Source of the DNA: Candidatus Helarchaeota archaeon
GTDB lineage: Archaea; Asgardarchaeota; Lokiarchaeia; Helarchaeales; HEL-GB-A
Direction of reading: 5' to 3'
Length of the DNA stretch: 6,887 bases
Assembly: GCA_016840125.1 (NCBI GenBank)
Contig: JAEOSY010000619.1
Location: 1-6,887 of the forward strand
Shown here: positions 5,533 through 6,887 of the stretch, piece by piece
Layout: every line of letters begins with the position of its first letter
Position numbering within the stretch: position 1 is the first letter of the stretch
Notes under the pieces: model-generated
Database searches by the model: none
Told to the model about the DNA's origin: nothing
Seen by the model: the letters and a program-made list of their open reading frames with translations, nothing else
Made by a program: the position numbers and the translations under genes

Positions 5533-5841
5533 TCAAAATCCCCGACATTTCCCAACATAACGGTATTGTTCAATCCAAATTTTGATAATAGACTTTTGAG
5601 CTAAACCCCTTAATAAGTGATTTGGCGGTTTTACAAGTAATTTAGGAAAACCAAATTCAAATTTAGTAAAACTAAAGGGTAGGAGTCTACCTTTAAAGTG
5701 TGACAGTGTACCTTTGAAGTGTGAGAGTCTACCTTTGAAGTGTGAGACCTTCAGCTCAAAAGTAGATTGTAACCGTTGGATCAAAAGTTTCCCCTGCCCT
5801 TGAACTGCGGGAGCTCGGATAAAGATCGGGGGCATTTGCAC
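5533..5841 (-). CDS. Doubtful ORF with FKG repeats, possibly a frameshifted tail
   Basis: This 102-codon frame starts at GTG 5841-5839 or ATG 5835-5833 and overlaps the end of the 216-residue gene by about 60 bases in another frame. The 21-bp repeats encode SHFKGR-LSHFKGT-LSHFKGR on this strand. The 216-residue protein ends in PQFKGRGNF, which resembles the repeat. This frame could therefore be that protein's former C-terminus displaced by a frameshift. It ends at TGA 5535-5533, two codons before and in the same frame as the tnpB ATG at 5529. There is no good ribosome-binding site. It is more likely a remnant or chance than a working gene. Confidence 0.25.
   Translation of the reverse strand: MQMPPIFIRAPAVQGQGKLLIQRLQSTFELKVSHFKGRLSHFKGTLSHFKGRLLPFSFTKFEFGFPKLLVKPPNHLLRGLAQKSIIKIWIEQYRYVGKCRGF
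5685..5747. repeat. Three tandem 21-bp direct repeats
   Basis: Copies lie at 5685-5705, 5706-5726 and 5727-5747 with the core TACCTTTRAAGTGTGA. They differ at only a few positions. A decayed fourth copy may precede them at 5664-5684 (about half the positions match). The unit length is a multiple of three, so it encodes a seven-residue repeat on the minus strand. It also resembles plasmid iterons in length and head-to-tail arrangement, or a regulator-binding array upstream of tnpB. Confidence 0.75.
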
Positions 5842-6431
5842 TCAATCTCTAAATTATCGAAGAAATTCCGCAAGAGGAAGAGGACTTGATCCTTTTCATC
5901 GAGGATCTGGATCTCTAGGGTATCATCCGAGACCCATTCCCAGAATTGGCACAGCTCCTTTGAATGGTGCTTGCAGTCGGTACAGTAGGGGAAGAACAAT
6001 CGAACTTCATGGAGTTTCTGTATCTGGTAGTGTATCCGCGCGACTACCAATCCTGCTTCCGCGTGATCGACGGTATATTTGGAAAACTCCTGTACATTTT
6101 TCACCAATCCGTCATAGAATCGCATGAAGAATAATAGACAGCGTTTGTTGTGCTGCCAGAGGCGGTACTTGGTATGTAAGCCCACCTTCGCCCTGCTGAG
6201 AGCTTTGTGAAATTCGTGCCGATTCATCGTGTTCCTCACAAAGTAATGAAGGTACAAGTGCCAAAACATCTGCTCCCGTTGTTCAGGCGTGACCTCGACT
6301 GCCCACAGCCTAACAATCACGTCTAAATTCAGGTTTGAAGCGCGGCATTTCCAGAACATCTTCTCCGCGCTGACGCATGAATGGATTATCATACTGGTAT
6401 TCTTATCCACTTTTATTTCTTCTAAAACCAT
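5781..6431 (-). CDS. Unrecognised 216-residue protein with a CxxC cluster
   Basis: It starts at ATG 6431-6429, five bases after the stop of the preceding ORF, with GGAAGTGG about ten bases upstream as a weak ribosome-binding site. The first 140 residues are mostly helical and rich in aromatic residues, Arg and His (for example FWHLYLHYFVRNTMNRHEFH). Cysteines and histidines cluster at 150-161 (YCTDCKHHSKELC), with C198 and C200 near the end, and could bind a metal. There is no signal peptide or clear membrane segment. The end, PQFKGRGNF, resembles the repeat encoded just downstream, which suggests the reading frame may once have continued. The tight spacing with its neighbour suggests co-transcription. 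The GC level matches tnpB and differs from the left half. I do not recognise a family; a plasmid or virus origin is possible. Confidence 0.6.
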   Translation of the reverse strand: MVLEEIKVDKNTSMIIHSCVSAEKMFWKCRASNLNLDVIVRLWAVEVTPEQREQMFWHLYLHYFVRNTMNRHEFHKALSRAKVGLHTKYRLWQHNKRCLLFFMRFYDGLVKNVQEFSKYTVDHAEAGLVVARIHYQIQKLHEVRLFFPYCTDCKHHSKELCQFWEWVSDDTLEIQILDEKDQVLFLLRNFFDNLEIECKCPRSLSELPQFKGRGNF

Positions 6432-6434
6432 TTT

Positions 6435-6887
6435 CTACCACTTCCAAAACCGCTTCCTCTTGACTCCTAAGCTTATGAACGAAAAGAGTAAGTTAATCAA
6501 CCTCCGTTCTATCAACACCGTGAGCAAAATCCGGCGCATTTGCCGAATGAAGAACGGATATTGAGTCTTGATGTAAATTTCAAGGGCGATTGCCTTCGCG
6601 CGGGGTGGGATCTTGAGGGAGTTGAACGCTTCCTTCAGTACTTCACACATATTTTCAGTCGTGAATTGGTTCAAAAACTCCGACACGACCTTGATCGGTT
6701 CGGCAGTAGGCAAAATTTTCAACTTTTCCATCTCCCGCTTCAAGTATCGGTAGAGGTGGGAGTGGTTCGATTCCAACCATGCCCGCACCTTCGCATTTCC
6801 TCGCGGTGTCGCCGCAAGTCGCTTTCTGGTAATTGTAATAATACGTTCCATATCTAAGATGATGAGATACTTGCGATCCCATTCATC
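6435..6887 (-). CDS. Unrecognised helical protein, probably 5' partial
   Basis: The frame is open to the window edge: twelve codons (DEWDRKYLIILD) precede the first ATG at 6851-6849. No ribosome-binding site precedes that ATG, so the true start is probably outside the window. The ATG start would give 138 residues. The protein is basic and helical, with a hydrophobic, Arg-rich C-terminal third (RQMRRILLTVLIERRLINLL), ending KRKRFWKW and then TAG at 6437-6435. The next gene starts in the same frame after one further codon. Either the two are a tight operon, or one longer gene is interrupted by the amber codon. No family is recognised. Confidence 0.5.
   Translation of the reverse strand, partial: DEWDRKYLIILDMERIITITRKRLAATPRGNAKVRAWLESNHSHLYRYLKREMEKLKILPTAEPIKVVSEFLNQFTTENMCEVLKEAFNSLKIPPRAKAIALEIYIKTQYPFFIRQMRRILLTVLIERRLINLLFSFISLGVKRKRFWKW

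Noticed and set aside
5527..5535. TGA two codons before and in frame with the tnpB ATG as selenocysteine recoding or readthrough
   Set aside because: The upstream frame is itself doubtful, tnpB has its own ATG, and no recoding element can be seen.
5685..5747. Tandem repeats as a CRISPR array
   Set aside because: The units are directly adjacent with no spacers and are only 21 bp long.
3668..5806. TTGAACT at 3668-3674 and again at 5800-5806 as paired element ends
   Set aside because: Only seven bases match. The second site lies inside the end of the 216-residue gene, with no palindrome or target motif beside it.
6289..6882. Plus-strand ORFs of 91 and 105 codons and a 75-codon minus-strand ORF at the right end
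   Set aside because: They overlap the minus-strand genes in other frames, lack ribosome-binding sites, and look like shadows. The frame at 6435-6887 is longer and fits the operon spacing.

Overview
The window looks archaeal. The evidence is a BRE/TATA-type promoter (A-rich tract followed by TTTATAAA at 3289-3296), T-run terminators, weak or absent Shine-Dalgarno sequences, and a large protein that joins a winged-helix DNA-binding domain to an ATP-cone and an anaerobic ribonucleotide-reductase-like body. An Asgard or related AT-rich archaeon is plausible, but nothing here fixes the lineage.

Left part, 1 to about 3667. It is AT-rich (about 30% GC where I counted). It holds the last 16 codons of a Pro/Ala-rich protein (+), a possible small membrane protein (-), a long intergenic region with a GC-rich island, and then the main gene at 896-3196 (+). 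That gene encodes 766 residues: winged helix, ATP-cone, NrdD-like body and a four-cysteine zinc knuckle. The cysteine pair expected at the NrdD active site is missing and the glycyl-radical loop is altered. It therefore reads as a reductase turned into a nucleotide-sensing transcription factor, comparable in logic to bacterial NrdR (Zn ribbon plus ATP-cone) but built from different parts. Just downstream are a clear TATA box, a perfect 11-bp palindrome at the predicted transcription start, and a 39-codon ORF.

Right part, about 3668 to 6887. It is near 50% GC where counted, and every gene is on the minus strand. From the right edge inward it holds an unrecognised ORF that is open to the edge, an unrecognised 216-residue protein with a CxxC cluster, a stretch with three 21-bp tandem repeats, and a 617-residue IS200/IS605-type TnpB. 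TnpB has an intact RuvC triad and an extra N-terminal region of about 200 residues with six cysteines. The 3' end of tnpB contains small hairpins typical of an omegaRNA/reRNA scaffold and of the IS605 right end. The composition shift coincides with that right end, so the right part is probably imported DNA. No tnpA and no convincing left end were found.

The two halves converge on a region of T-runs on both strands between about 3560 and 3650. Nothing shows that they work together.
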